Shown here: positions 14,101 to 21,794 of the stretch, piece after piece
Layout of the letters: every line of letters starts with the position of its first letter
Position numbering within the stretch: position 1 is the first letter of the stretch
Notes under the pieces: model-generated
What the model was told of the DNA's origin: nothing
The model's database searches: none
What the model saw: only the letters and a program-made list of their open reading frames with translations
DNA from: Bacteroidales bacterium
GTDB taxonomy: Bacteria; Bacteroidota; Bacteroidia; Bacteroidales; Muribaculaceae
Assembly: GCA_021205635.1 (NCBI GenBank)
Contig: JAJPXC010000077.1
Span: forward strand, 1 to 40,589
Direction of reading: 5' to 3'
Length of the DNA: 40,589 nucleotides
Translations under genes and position numbers: made by a program

Positions 14101-15609
14101 CAGCTGGGGTTTCTCGCTCAACACGGCCAACGGGGTGTCGTTTCCCATCGAGTTGACAGGCTCCTTGGCCTCCAACGCCATCGGGGTGATAATCTTCTCA
14201 ATCTCCTCGCGGTGGTAGTTGAATGAGTGGAGGTGGCGCTCAAGATCGTCAACAGTGTTCTCCACCTTGCGACCCGACGAAATTTTGTCGAGCTTGATAC
14301 GGTTCTTCTCGAGCCAGTCGCGGTAGGGAAACTCGCTCGCGAGTTGCTCCTTTACATCCTTGTCGCGCAGGATCTTGCCCTGCTCCATGTCCACGAGCAA
14401 CATCTTGCCGGGACGCAAGCGCCCTTTCTCCTTCACCTCGGAGGCGTCGAACGTCAACACACCCATCTCGGATGCGATCACCATCGTGTCGTTGTGGGTG
14501 AGCAGCCAGCGTGCTGGACGTAGACCGTTGCGGTCAAGCATACCACCGGCGTAGCGACCGTCGCTGAACAGAAGCGTGGCGGGCCCATCCCAAGCCTCCA
14601 TAAGGATGGAGTGGAACTCGAAGAACGCCTTCAGGTCGGTCGAGATCGGGTTTTTGTCGTTGAAACTCTCAGGCACGAGCATCGCGAGGGCGTGAGGCAG
14701 GCTCATGCCGCCCATCACGAAGTACTCCAAAGCGTTGTCCAACGATGCCGAGTCGCTCATATTGGGTTGCAGGATAGGCGTCAAGTCGTTGTCGCCGAAA
14801 GCGGCCGGGTGAAGCACACATTCGCGGGCTTTCATCCACAGGCGGTTGCCCTGGATGGTGTTGATCTCGCCGTTGTGGCCAAGCATGCGGAACGGCTGGG
14901 CCAGCGACCACGTGGGGAACGTGTTGGTCGAGAAACGCGAGTGTACCAGCGCCATGGCCGTGGTGAAATGGGGATTCATCAAGTCGGGGAAATAGTAGCG
15001 AAGCTGCAGCGACGAAAGCATGCCCTTGTAGACAATGTGTTTCGACGACAGCGACACGATATAGAAATCGGCCTTCCCGGGAATCTTCAACGACTCCACC
15101 TTCTTCTCGATGCGGCGGCGCAGGATATACAGGCGCGGCTCGATGGGGTCGTTGCTCACCTCGTCGGCGATGAAAATCTGTTTGATTACAGGCTCGGCCG
15201 AACGGGCTACCTCACCGAGTTGCTCGTTGTTGGTGGGCACGTCGCGCACGGGCAAGAGCGTCAAGCCCATCTCGATGGCCTCACGCTCGATAATGTCCAT
15301 AATAATTCCCTGCTCGTCCTCGTTGCGGGGCAAGAACACCAGTCCGGAACCGTAGCGACCCTTCTCGGGCACCGCGATACCTTGCAAGAGGATGAATTCG
15401 TGGGGTATTTGCACCATTATTCCGGCACCGTCGCCGGTTTTGGGATCGGCTCCCTCTGCGCCGCGATGCACCATGTGCTCGAGCACTTGCAAGCCTTTCT
15501 CTACCAATTGGTGGCTTTTGACACCGCGAATGTTGACCAACAGGCCAACGCCACACGCGTCTTTTTCCTGGCTCGGGTCGTAAAGGCCCTGTGCTTTGGG
15601 TAATGCCAT
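11107..15609 (-). CDS. gltB: Glutamate synthase large subunit
   Basis: GltB carries the glutaminase and synthase reactions of GOGAT. The 1500-aa protein has an N-terminal class II amidotransferase domain whose nucleophile is Cys19 (KDACGVG), requiring removal of an 18-residue propeptide. A central domain follows, then the FMN-binding synthase barrel (GGEDAERFKPREDGTSARSA and PGEGGQLPGFKV). The 3Fe-4S motif CVMMRKCHLNTCPVG comes next, and a C-terminal beta-helix with repeated G-x-x-G-x-x-x-G motifs. Length matches the family. The upstream gap to glnA holds a large inverted heptamer repeat that could act as an attenuator or terminator. With glnA upstream it completes the GS/GOGAT ammonia assimilation cycle. 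Confidence 0.97.
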   Translation of the reverse strand: MALPKAQGLYDPSQEKDACGVGLLVNIRGVKSHQLVEKGLQVLEHMVHRGAEGADPKTGDGAGIMVQIPHEFILLQGIAVPEKGRYGSGLVFLPRNEDEQGIIMDIIEREAIEMGLTLLPVRDVPTNNEQLGEVARSAEPVIKQIFIADEVSNDPIEPRLYILRRRIEKKVESLKIPGKADFYIVSLSSKHIVYKGMLSSLQLRYYFPDLMNPHFTTAMALVHSRFSTNTFPTWSLAQPFRMLGHNGEINTIQGNRLWMKARECVLHPAAFGDNDLTPILQPNMSDSASLDNALEYFVMGGMSLPHALAMLVPESFNDKNPISTDLKAFFEFHSILMEAWDGPATLLFSDGRYAGGMLDRNGLRPARWLLTHNDTMVIASEMGVLTFDASEVKEKGRLRPGKMLLVDMEQGKILRDKDVKEQLASEFPYRDWLEKNRIKLDKISSGRKVENTVDDLERHLHSFNYHREEIEKIITPMALEAKEPVNSMGNDTPLAVLSEKPQLLFNYFRQHFAQVTNPPIDPLREELVMSLHSYIGAINLNLMEPTSDLCKMVELKRPILTNQELDILCNLRYKGFNTRKLAMTFPVAEGAEGMKKAIETLCDEAEKAVDEGCNYIVLSDRTVDKDNAPIPSLLATSAVHHHLIERKKRVQTALVVETADAREVMHFALLSGYGASAVNPYLAFAVINDIVKRGEIQLDYHTAEKNYIKAIDKGLLKVMSKMGISTITSYKGAQLFEAIGLGEDLTKAYFGHTISKIGGIDLEDLVKDIKRTHEEAFSEDFNPAKPIEHIGQYAFRKDGEKHAWNPETIASLQLATRLGSYKKFKEFTSLVDNKPEPIFIRDYLTYKKGEPIPVDEVEPIENIMRRFVTGAMSFGSISREAHEAMGIAMNAIGARSNTGEGGEDAERFKPREDGTSARSAIKQVASGRFGVTANYLVNADEIQIKIAQGAKPGEGGQLPGFKVDKIIAKTRHSIPGISLISPPPHHDIYSIEDLAQLIFDLKNVNPDAKVSVKLVSESGVGTIAAGVAKAKSDLITISGAEGGTGASPASSIRYAGLPSEIGLAETQQTLVLNNLRGQVKLQVDGQLKTARDVVIMAMLGAEEFGFATSALIVLGCVMMRKCHLNTCPVGVATQNPELRKRFTGRSEYLITFFKFLAQEIRETLAEMGVRSLDEIIGRSDLLMPKDDVSTPKTEHLDLSRIIYFPVEGKENAIINVTAQQHDIKDVLDRELINRSYPAIEHKMPVELEFPIKNTDRSVGAMLSGVIAKKYGDEGLPENTINCTFRGSAGQSFGAFLAHGISFRLEGDANDYVGKGLSGGKIVIVPPVGSTFEPEKNIIAGNTILYGATSGEIYINGRVGERFCVRNSGATAVVEGVGDHCCEYMTGGRTVVLGTTGRNFAAGMSGGVAYVWNPNGDFDYFCNMEMVELSLIEDMADNRELYRLIGNHYKHTHSPLAGKMLDNWQEYVDQFIKVVPFEYKKVLHDEKMEKLQRKIAEVERD

Positions 15610-15646
15610 ATTTTTTACTTGCTGTAATGTTTGTGATTAGCATTTA

Positions 15647-15706
15647 GCATCTAGCGTTTAGCATTTAGCCAATAAGCCTTATGCTAAATGCTAAACGCTA
15701 AATGCT
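15647..15706. repeat. Long inverted repeat made of heptamers between glnA and gltB
   Basis: Two 24-bp arms of GCATTTA/GCGTTTA-type heptamers face each other across a ~13-nt loop, with a single mismatch. The glnA-proximal arm reads GCATTTA-like on the sense strand (post-stop); the gltB-proximal arm reads GCTAAAT-like (pre-start). In RNA this would be a very stable hairpin right after glnA, able to serve as terminator, attenuator or processing site. Confidence 0.9.
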
Positions 15707-15712
15707 TGTATA

Positions 15713-17899
15713 TTAGCGGATGAACAGGAGCTCGCGGTACTTGGGCAGAGGCCACATCTCGTTGTCGACCATCAGCTCGAGCTTGTCAATGTGGTAACGG
15801 ATCACCTCCATGCAGGGAGCAACGGTGTCGTGGTAGGCTATGGCCTTCTCTCGCTCGTTCTCGATACGGTTGGCTTTCTTGCGGGCCTGTACCATCTTGT
15901 CTACCTCCTCCTTGATGATCGACATGTGGTCGGAGATCTTCTCGATGGTCACCAAGTCCTGGGCCACGATCTTCTCGGCCTTCTTCTCATCGGTGAACAG
16001 GTGCTTGATCTTCACCAGATTGTCAACGAGGATCGACTGGTAGCGGGTGGCCACGGGGATGATGTGGTTGATGGCGAGGTCGCCAAGCACGCGTGCCTCG
16101 ATCTGGATCTTCTTAGTGTACATCTCCCACTTCACCTCGTTGCGGGCCTCAAGCTCTACCTTGGAGAACACGCCGAGCTTGCCGAACATCTCGATGGAAG
16201 AATCTTTCAGGTAAGCGTCGAACACTTTGGGAACCGAGCTCTCGCAGTCCAAGCCGCGACGCGCTGCCTCCTCTTTCCACTCGTCCGAGTAACCGTTGCC
16301 GTCGAAGTGGATAGCCTTGGATGCCGTGATCAGCACCTTGATCTCCTCGAGCAGGGCGTGGGTAAGGCTCTCGCCACGGGCGATGCGCTCGTCAACCTTG
16401 GCCTTGAAGTCGGTGAGCTGCTCAGCCACTGCCGAGTTGAGGGCGATCATGGCCGATGCGCAGTTGGCCGACGAACCCACAGCGCGGAACTCAAAGCGGT
16501 TGCCGGTGAAGGCGAAAGGCGACGTGCGGTTACGGTCGGTGTTGTCGATCATCAGCTCGGGGATCTGAGCCAAGCCAAGCGACATACCCTCCTTGCCGGC
16601 GAGGTTGATCAACTCGTCCTTGGTGCTCTTCTCGAGCTTGTCGAGGATGTCGGAGAGCTGGCTGCCGGTGAAGATGGAGATGATGGCTGGCGGTGCCTCG
16701 TTGGCGCCCAGACGGTGGCCGTTGGTGGCCGACATGATCGAGGCTTTCAACAGGGCATTGTGCTTGTGCACGGCTGCCATTACGTTAACAACGAATGTGA
16801 TGAACTGGAGGTTGGCCATAGGGGTCTTGCCGGGGGCGAAAAGAAGCACGCCCTTGTCGGTGCCTAGGCTCCAGTTGTTGTGCTTGCCTGAGCCGTTGAT
16901 GCCTGCGAAAGGCTTCTCGTGGAGCAGCACGCGGAAGTTGTGACGACGTGCCACCTCAGCGATCAGCGACATCAGCAACAGGTTGTGGTCGTTGGCGAGG
17001 TTGGTCTCCTCGAAGATAGGAGCCAGCTCAAACTGGTTGGGGGCAACCTCGTTGTGGCGGGTCTTGGCCGGGATACCAAGCTTGTGGCACTCAATCTCAA
17101 GGTCGAGCATGAAAGCCTCAACACGCGAGGGGATAGCGCCGAAGTAGTGATCCTCAAGCTGCTGGTTCTTGGCGCTCTCGTGACCCATCAGGGTGCGGCC
17201 GGTGAGCACAAGGTCGGGACGGGCGTTGTACAGAGCCTCGTCTACCAGGAAGTACTCCTGCTCCCAGCCAAGGTAGGACATCACGTGCTTCACCTCGGGG
17301 TCGAAGTAGCGGGCAACGTCGGTACCAGCCTTGTCGACGGCGTTCAAAGCGCGCAGAAGCGGGGTCTTGTAGTCGAGCGACTCGCCAGTGTAGGAGATAA
17401 AGATAGTGGGGATACACAAGGTCTTGTCGAGGATGAAAGCGGGCGAGGAGATATCCCAAGCCGAGTAGCCACGAGCCTCGAAAGTGTTGCGGATACCGCC
17501 GTTGGGGAACGACGAGGCATCGGGCTCCTGCTGCACCAGCAGCTTGCCCGTAAACTCCTCAACTACACCACCCTTGCCGTCAGGCTCGATAAAGGCGTCG
17601 TGCTTCTCAGCGGTGCCATCGGTAAGGGGATGGAACCAGTGGGTGTAGTGGCGCGCGCCATTGTCAACGGCCCAGCGCTTCATGCCATCGGCTACCGAGT
17701 CGGCAAGCTGGCGGGAGATAGGCTTCTTGTTCTCGATCGCGTCGATAAGTGCCTCATAGGTTTTCTTGGGGAGGTACTCGTACATCTTCTTGCGGTTGAA
17801 CACCAGCGAACCGTAATATTGGTCGGGACGCTCAGCGGGGATCTCAACGGGAACGGCTTTGCGGTCGAAAGCCTCTTCCACTACTTTAAATCTCAACAT
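15713..17899 (-). CDS. glnN: Glutamine synthetase type III
   Basis: This enzyme joins ammonia to glutamate using ATP in the cytoplasm. At 728 aa it has the length of the large GSIII class common in Bacteroidota rather than GSI (~470 aa). Recognisable features are an N-terminal GSIII-specific region (about 1-170), GWEQEYFLVD, the HNEVAPNQFELAP metal/substrate motif, the GINGSGKHNNWSL segment and NRTSPFAFTGNRFEFRAVGS near the ATP/glutamate site. A long helical C-terminal extension follows. It is 38 bp after dapL and 103 bp before gltB, so dapF-dapL-glnA may be one transcript. No convincing promoter was seen just upstream. Confidence 0.96.
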   Translation of the reverse strand: MLRFKVVEEAFDRKAVPVEIPAERPDQYYGSLVFNRKKMYEYLPKKTYEALIDAIENKKPISRQLADSVADGMKRWAVDNGARHYTHWFHPLTDGTAEKHDAFIEPDGKGGVVEEFTGKLLVQQEPDASSFPNGGIRNTFEARGYSAWDISSPAFILDKTLCIPTIFISYTGESLDYKTPLLRALNAVDKAGTDVARYFDPEVKHVMSYLGWEQEYFLVDEALYNARPDLVLTGRTLMGHESAKNQQLEDHYFGAIPSRVEAFMLDLEIECHKLGIPAKTRHNEVAPNQFELAPIFEETNLANDHNLLLMSLIAEVARRHNFRVLLHEKPFAGINGSGKHNNWSLGTDKGVLLFAPGKTPMANLQFITFVVNVMAAVHKHNALLKASIMSATNGHRLGANEAPPAIISIFTGSQLSDILDKLEKSTKDELINLAGKEGMSLGLAQIPELMIDNTDRNRTSPFAFTGNRFEFRAVGSSANCASAMIALNSAVAEQLTDFKAKVDERIARGESLTHALLEEIKVLITASKAIHFDGNGYSDEWKEEAARRGLDCESSVPKVFDAYLKDSSIEMFGKLGVFSKVELEARNEVKWEMYTKKIQIEARVLGDLAINHIIPVATRYQSILVDNLVKIKHLFTDEKKAEKIVAQDLVTIEKISDHMSIIKEEVDKMVQARKKANRIENEREKAIAYHDTVAPCMEVIRYHIDKLELMVDNEMWPLPKYRELLFIR

Positions 17900-17937
17900 A
17901 ATTTACAAGTATAATTTGATGTTTATTACTTTATTTA

Positions 17938-19170
17938 TTATTTGATGAAACGCGCGAGGCGGTTGGAGGCTTCCTCGGTGGCCTCATGTGATGAGAAGGC
18001 CGAGAATCGGAAGTAGCCCTCACCCGAGGGACCGAAGCCCACACCCGGGGTGCCCACAATCGAGCACTTGTGGAGAAGAAGGTCGAAGAACTCCCACGAC
18101 GACAGCCCGTCGGGGGTCTTTACCCACACGTAAGGAGCGTTGACGCCGCCCACGGCTTTCAAGCCCAGGGAGAGCATAGCCTCACGGAGCATGCGGGCGT
18201 TGTCCATATAATAAGCGACAGTCTCGGCAATCTCCTCACGGCCACGGGAGGTGTACAGGGCGGCCGCACCACGCTGGGCGATGTAGGAAGATCCGTTGAA
18301 CTTGGTAGTTTGGCGGCGACGCCACAGGGCGTTCAGGCTCACCTTCTCACCCTTGGAGTTCACTCCTTGGAGCGCCATCGGCACCACGGTGTAACCGCAG
18401 CGCACGCCGGTGAATCCAGCGGTCTTGGAGTAGCTACGGAACTCGATAGCCACCTCCTTGGCTCCGGGAATCTCGTATATCGAATGGGGAACATCCTCGT
18501 CGGTGATGTAAGCCTCATAAGCCGAATCGAAAAGAATCAACGCGCCATTCTCGCGGGCATAGTCGACCCACACCTTCAATTGGTCGCGCGTAAGGGTCGT
18601 GCCGGTAGGATTGTTGGGATAGCACAGGTAGATCACGTCGGGCGTCTCCTTGGGGAGAGAGGGGACGAAATCGTTGTCAACCGTGCAGGGCAGATATATG
18701 ACGTTGCTCCAGCAGCCGTTGCCTTTGAGTTCGCCGGCACGGCCAGCCATCACGTTGGTATCGACGTATACGGGGTAAACGGGATCGGTGACAGCTACCT
18801 TGCAGTCGGGGGAAAGGATATCGCCGATGTTACCGGTGTCGCTCTTGGCGCCGTCGTTAACGAAAATCTCGTCAAGCTCCACCTTCACGCCACGCTTGCC
18901 ATAATCACCAGCCACAATGGCTTGACGCAGGAAATCGTAGCCTGTTTCGGGACCGTAGCCGTGGAAGGTCTCAGCCGATGCCTGGTCCTTGACGGCCTCG
19001 GTCATCGCGGCGATCGCCGCCTGACAGAGGGGACGAGTCACATCCCCGATGCCCATCTTGATGATCTTGGCGGTGGGGTTGGCCTCGGCGTAGGCTTTCA
19101 CCTTGCGCGCGACCTCCGAAAAGAGGTAGCTCCCGGGCAGCTTGCAAAAATTGTCGTTAACCTTTATCAT
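17938..19170 (-). CDS. dapL: LL-diaminopimelate aminotransferase
   Basis: DapL converts tetrahydrodipicolinate directly to LL-diaminopimelate with glutamate as amino donor, bypassing the succinylase or acetylase steps of lysine and peptidoglycan precursor synthesis. The 410-aa protein is a class I/II PLP aminotransferase. The PLP lysine is probably Lys249 in FRSYSKTAGFTGVRCGY. CYPNNPTGTTL and the N-terminal KIIKMGIGDVTRPL segment also match the family. It lies 46 bp downstream of dapF, the next enzyme in the pathway, and upstream of glnA. The glutamate it uses is supplied by the neighbouring GOGAT genes. Confidence 0.96.
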   Translation of the reverse strand: MIKVNDNFCKLPGSYLFSEVARKVKAYAEANPTAKIIKMGIGDVTRPLCQAAIAAMTEAVKDQASAETFHGYGPETGYDFLRQAIVAGDYGKRGVKVELDEIFVNDGAKSDTGNIGDILSPDCKVAVTDPVYPVYVDTNVMAGRAGELKGNGCWSNVIYLPCTVDNDFVPSLPKETPDVIYLCYPNNPTGTTLTRDQLKVWVDYARENGALILFDSAYEAYITDEDVPHSIYEIPGAKEVAIEFRSYSKTAGFTGVRCGYTVVPMALQGVNSKGEKVSLNALWRRRQTTKFNGSSYIAQRGAAALYTSRGREEIAETVAYYMDNARMLREAMLSLGLKAVGGVNAPYVWVKTPDGLSSWEFFDLLLHKCSIVGTPGVGFGPSGEGYFRFSAFSSHEATEEASNRLARFIK

Positions 19171-19191
19171 CTTTCTTACCTTTTTACCTAT

Positions 19192-19225
19192 ATCCTTAAT
19201 ATTTTATCCTTCATCCTTAATATTT
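19192..19225. repeat. Duplicated 13-bp sequence in the dapF-dapL gap
   Basis: ATCCTTAATATTT occurs at 19192-19204 and 19213-19225. The second copy contains the dapF stop codon (19217-19219). The sequence between them carries ATCCTT units like the 8-bp repeat family at 4431-4495. Confidence 0.6.
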
Positions 19226-20068
19226 CACCGTTCCGGTGAAAGCTTCCTCCGCTGGCCCCGTCATATACACATGGTTGTCGTCGGAGCTCCAGTCGATTTG
19301 GAGATCACCTCCCAAAAGGTGGATTAGTGACTTGCGAGGCGAGCGACCCGTGATCGCGGCGGCAACGGCAACAGCGCAAGCCCCGGTGCCGCAGGCTTGG
19401 GTTTCGCCCGAACCGCGTTCCCACACCCTCATCCTGATCTCCCCCGGAGACAGCACCTCGGCAAACTCGATATTGGCTCGCTCGGGAAACATCCGATGCC
19501 ACTCCAATTGCCTGCCCAAGCCGTGAACATCGACTGTCGAAAGATCGTCGACAAACACCACAGCGTGAGGGTTGCCCATCGACACGGCTGTAAGTTTCAC
19601 CTCAGTGTCCCCTACCCTTACCGGCAAGTCAATCACTTGGCCTTCAGCCTCCCCAGGGATTGCGGCGGGTTCAAGAGATGGCTCGCCCATATCGACAGTC
19701 ACGCTCTCCACCTTGCCATCTTGGCCAAGATGAAGATCGAGGGTCTTGATTCCTCCGAGGGTCTCAAGGGTGAAACGGGTTTTGGAGATCATCCCATGGT
19801 CGTAGGCGAGCTTGCCCACGCAGCGGGCGCCGTTGCCACACATTCGGGCCTCGGAGCCGTCGGAATTGAAGATGCGCATCCGCAAGTCGGCAACATCACT
19901 GTTGCTCACCGTGATAATGCCATCGCCACCAATCGAACGATGTCGGTCGCTAAGGCGGTAGGAAAGCTCAGGAAGATTATCCGGGAAACAGGCGCGGCAA
20001 TCGAGGTAGATGTAATCGTTGCCGATTCCATGCATTTTAGTGAACGCTAAAACCTCTTCTCTTGCCAT
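19217..20068 (-). CDS. dapF: Diaminopimelate epimerase
   Basis: DapF interconverts LL- and meso-diaminopimelate without a cofactor, using two cysteines as acid and base. In this 283-aa protein they are Cys77 (MCGNGARC) and Cys226 (ACGTGAC). The N-terminal FTKMHGIGNDYIYLD and the MGNPHAVVFVDD segment are also typical. The start at 20068 gives ten residues before the conserved KMHG motif, close to other family members. It is the first gene after a good promoter (20099-20129) and precedes dapL, so both steps of meso-diaminopimelate synthesis are made together. Confidence 0.96.
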   Translation of the reverse strand: MAREEVLAFTKMHGIGNDYIYLDCRACFPDNLPELSYRLSDRHRSIGGDGIITVSNSDVADLRMRIFNSDGSEARMCGNGARCVGKLAYDHGMISKTRFTLETLGGIKTLDLHLGQDGKVESVTVDMGEPSLEPAAIPGEAEGQVIDLPVRVGDTEVKLTAVSMGNPHAVVFVDDLSTVDVHGLGRQLEWHRMFPERANIEFAEVLSPGEIRMRVWERGSGETQACGTGACAVAVAAAITGRSPRKSLIHLLGGDLQIDWSSDDNHVYMTGPAEEAFTGTVKY

Positions 20069-20098
20069 ACCTTAGAGTGTTAAGTAATGATTACGGCA

Positions 20099-20129
20099 CA
20101 AAGGTAAGCATTTTGTCGCAAATACCAAC
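20099..20129 (-). promoter_or_regulatory. dapF promoter
   Basis: On the minus strand TACCTTTG (20099-20106) matches TAnnTTTG, and GTTG (20126-20129) lies 19 bp upstream as the -33 element. Transcription would start near 20092, about 24 nt before the dapF ATG. Confidence 0.65.
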
Positions 20130-20157
20130 AATTTTTTGAGAAAATTTCTTGAAAAAT

Positions 20158-20188
20158 CGCATTTTCTTGGAAAAATGATAAAAATGCG
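20158..20188 (-). terminator. Terminator downstream of the nitrilase-family gene
   Basis: A perfect 8-bp stem (CGCATTTT/AAAATGCG) with a 15-nt loop is followed on the minus strand by ATTTTTC. T-runs occur on both sides. It lies ~80 bp after the stop at 20267, in an AT-rich gap of 198 bp. Confidence 0.65.
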
Positions 20189-20266
20189 GTGTTTTTTGTA
20201 ACAAAATTACGTGATTTTGGCGTTTGTCCCACCAAATTGCATAAATATGTCAAGCGCGGAAAAAAT

Positions 20267-21031
20267 TTAATCGTTATCCTTCCAAATCGGGAATTTATCG
20301 CGGAACAAATCCATCTCCTTGCGCTCAAATTCGGCGATAACGGGAGCGCCATGTTCGGTGCCCTTGGCGAGCGGTTGTCCTAAATAGTCGTAGATGACAG
20401 TCATGTCGGCGGGATATTCCCCGTAGTCGTCACGGCCAGAACGGTTGGCTCCTACCCAGTAGGCTTGATTCTCAATGGCCCGGGCGCCCGACAGGCAGTC
20501 CCAAGCCAAGCGACGAGTTGATGGCCAGTTGGCAGGCACAAGCATCAGGTCATATTTCAGGTCGTTGTTGCGATCCCAAGTGGGGAAACGCAGGTCGTAG
20601 CAAATGATAAATGATATGTTCCACCCGCGAAAACGGATTACCGGCACGCGTTGCTGCCCACGGGTCAACAGGTCGGCCTCGCGGCTGAGGTTGAATAGGT
20701 GGTGCTTGTCATAGAATGTTTCCTCCCCTGACGGCTCGATAAAGAACCCGCGGTTGTAGTAGGCGTCCCCTACCCTGCACAGGAACGAACCGCAGATAGC
20801 CAGATTGAAAAACGCGGCCCAGCGTCGCAAGGCATCCACCGTGGGTCCCGTGAGTGTTTCAGCCTGGTCGGATATGAGGTCGCGGTCGGGCAGGAATCCT
20901 GTGGAGAAAAGTTCGGGGAGCACGGCGATGTCGGTGTCCTTGGGAAGGCGGTTGAGCGCCTCGGCCACCTGGAGCATGTTTTCTTTCTTGTCGCCCCAGA
21001 CGATATCAAGGGGTAAGGCTGCTATTTTCAA
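20267..21031 (-). CDS. Carbon-nitrogen hydrolase (omega-amidase/YafV-like nitrilase family)
   Basis: The 254-aa protein belongs to the nitrilase superfamily. The catalytic triad is visible as Glu40 (VLPELFSTGF), Lys109 (YDKHHLF) and Cys144 (FIICYDLRFP). The sequence around the cysteine resembles YafV-type omega-amidases, which hydrolyse 2-oxoglutaramate or 2-oxosuccinamate produced when glutamine or asparagine act as amino donors. That exact substrate is inferred. The start is a TTG at 21029-21031: an in-frame stop lies a few codons upstream, no ATG occurs before residue 19, and the KIAALPL strand must be included. A heptamer array ends 4 bp upstream of the TTG. It follows the acyltransferase gene by 36 bp. 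Confidence 0.85.
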   Translation of the reverse strand: MKIAALPLDIVWGDKKENMLQVAEALNRLPKDTDIAVLPELFSTGFLPDRDLISDQAETLTGPTVDALRRWAAFFNLAICGSFLCRVGDAYYNRGFFIEPSGEETFYDKHHLFNLSREADLLTRGQQRVPVIRFRGWNISFIICYDLRFPTWDRNNDLKYDLMLVPANWPSTRRLAWDCLSGARAIENQAYWVGANRSGRDDYGEYPADMTVIYDYLGQPLAKGTEHGAPVIAEFERKEMDLFRDKFPIWKDND

Positions 21032-21034
21032 AGG

Positions 21035-21062
21035 AGTGGTAAGTGGTTAACGGTGAGTGGTG
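21035..21062 (-). repeat. 7-bp array before the nitrilase-family start (ACT orientation)
   Basis: Four degenerate heptamers (AGTGGTA, AGTGGTT, AACGGTG, AGTGGTG on the + strand) fill most of the 36-bp gap. On the sense strand they read ACT(T/C)ACC-like, the pre-start orientation, although the base composition is less AT-rich than other arrays. Confidence 0.65.
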
Positions 21063-21067
21063 AGAGA

Positions 21068-21607
21068 TTAATCGGTTGTGAATTTTTCGGGATGACGGCC
21101 GATGGCGCCTCGGTAATAGCTCTTGATCTTGTGGATATCGGCGTCGATGTCGCCCGTGGGGATGAACGTGTCGGTAATCGTCACGAGTCTTTTGCCGAAA
21201 TCGATTATCCCTAATAATATAGGTACACGCGCGTCAAGGGCGATGTGAAGAAAGCCTGTACGCCATTTTGAGGTAAGGCTGCGGGTGCCCTCGGGAGTGA
21301 TGGCCAGGGCCATGCGCTCGCTGTGGTTGAAGCGGTTGACGATCTCGGCCGTGAGGGCGCTACCGCGCTTTTTTGGCACGGGGATGCCTCCCATGGCTTT
21401 AAAAATCAGCCCCAAGGGGAAGAAAAACCACTGCTCTTTCATCAAAAAGCACGCCTTACGCCCGATGGAGGCGTAGGCGAGCTTTCCGATTATAAAGTCC
21501 CAATTGGATGTGTGCGGCGCGACGCAGATGATGCACTTGGGATAGTCGGGGACGGTGACGTCGACCTTCCAGCCCATCAGCTTCAATATCATCTTAGAGA
21601 ACCACAC
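21068..21607 (-). CDS. PlsC-like 1-acylglycerol-3-phosphate acyltransferase family protein
   Basis: The 179-aa protein has the acyltransferase HX4D motif in APHTSNWDF (about residues 31-39) and the substrate motif PEGTRS (about 104-109). A hydrophobic WFFFPLGLIFKAMGGIPV stretch lies between them. This is a short member of the glycerophosphate acyltransferase superfamily. It may acylate a lysophospholipid or another lipid-linked acceptor at the inner membrane; the acceptor cannot be told from sequence. A very long heptamer array lies 10 bp before its start codon. Confidence 0.85.
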   Translation of the reverse strand: MWFSKMILKLMGWKVDVTVPDYPKCIICVAPHTSNWDFIIGKLAYASIGRKACFLMKEQWFFFPLGLIFKAMGGIPVPKKRGSALTAEIVNRFNHSERMALAITPEGTRSLTSKWRTGFLHIALDARVPILLGIIDFGKRLVTITDTFIPTGDIDADIHKIKSYYRGAIGRHPEKFTTD

Positions 21608-21616
21608 GGTTATTCA

Positions 21617-21700
21617 AGTTTATAGTTTCTAGTTTATAGTTTATAGTTTCTAGTTTATAGTTTCTAGTTTCTAGTTTCTAGTTTCTAGTTTTTAGTTAAT
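21617..21700 (-). repeat. Twelve-copy 7-bp array before the acyltransferase start (ACT orientation)
   Basis: About twelve units of TAGTTTC/TAGTTTA (+ strand) run without interruption for 84 bp, the longest array in the window. On the sense strand they read ACTAGAA/ACTATAA. It sits just upstream of the start codon at 21607. Confidence 0.92.
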
Positions 21701-21794
21701 GGCCGGAAGCGTATGCGCACCCTGGGGGGGCGGCTCTTGGACGACTGTGGCAAAAAGCTATTAAGCTAGACGCTAGACGCTTATTGTTAATTGC
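21701..21794 (-). repeat. Spacer with a short post-stop heptamer pair (GCTAGAC)
   Basis: Two GCTAGAC units (about 21765-21780) and flanking GCTATTA/GCTTATT variants lie between the long array and the stop at 21795. On the sense strand they read GCGTCTA, the post-stop orientation. The rest is a GC-rich stretch with a run of seven G, in which I see nothing recognisable. Confidence 0.5.

Noticed and set aside
20080..20352. 90-codon minus-strand frame between dapF and the nitrilase gene
   Set aside because: It overlaps the nitrilase gene in another frame, the dapF promoter and a terminator.
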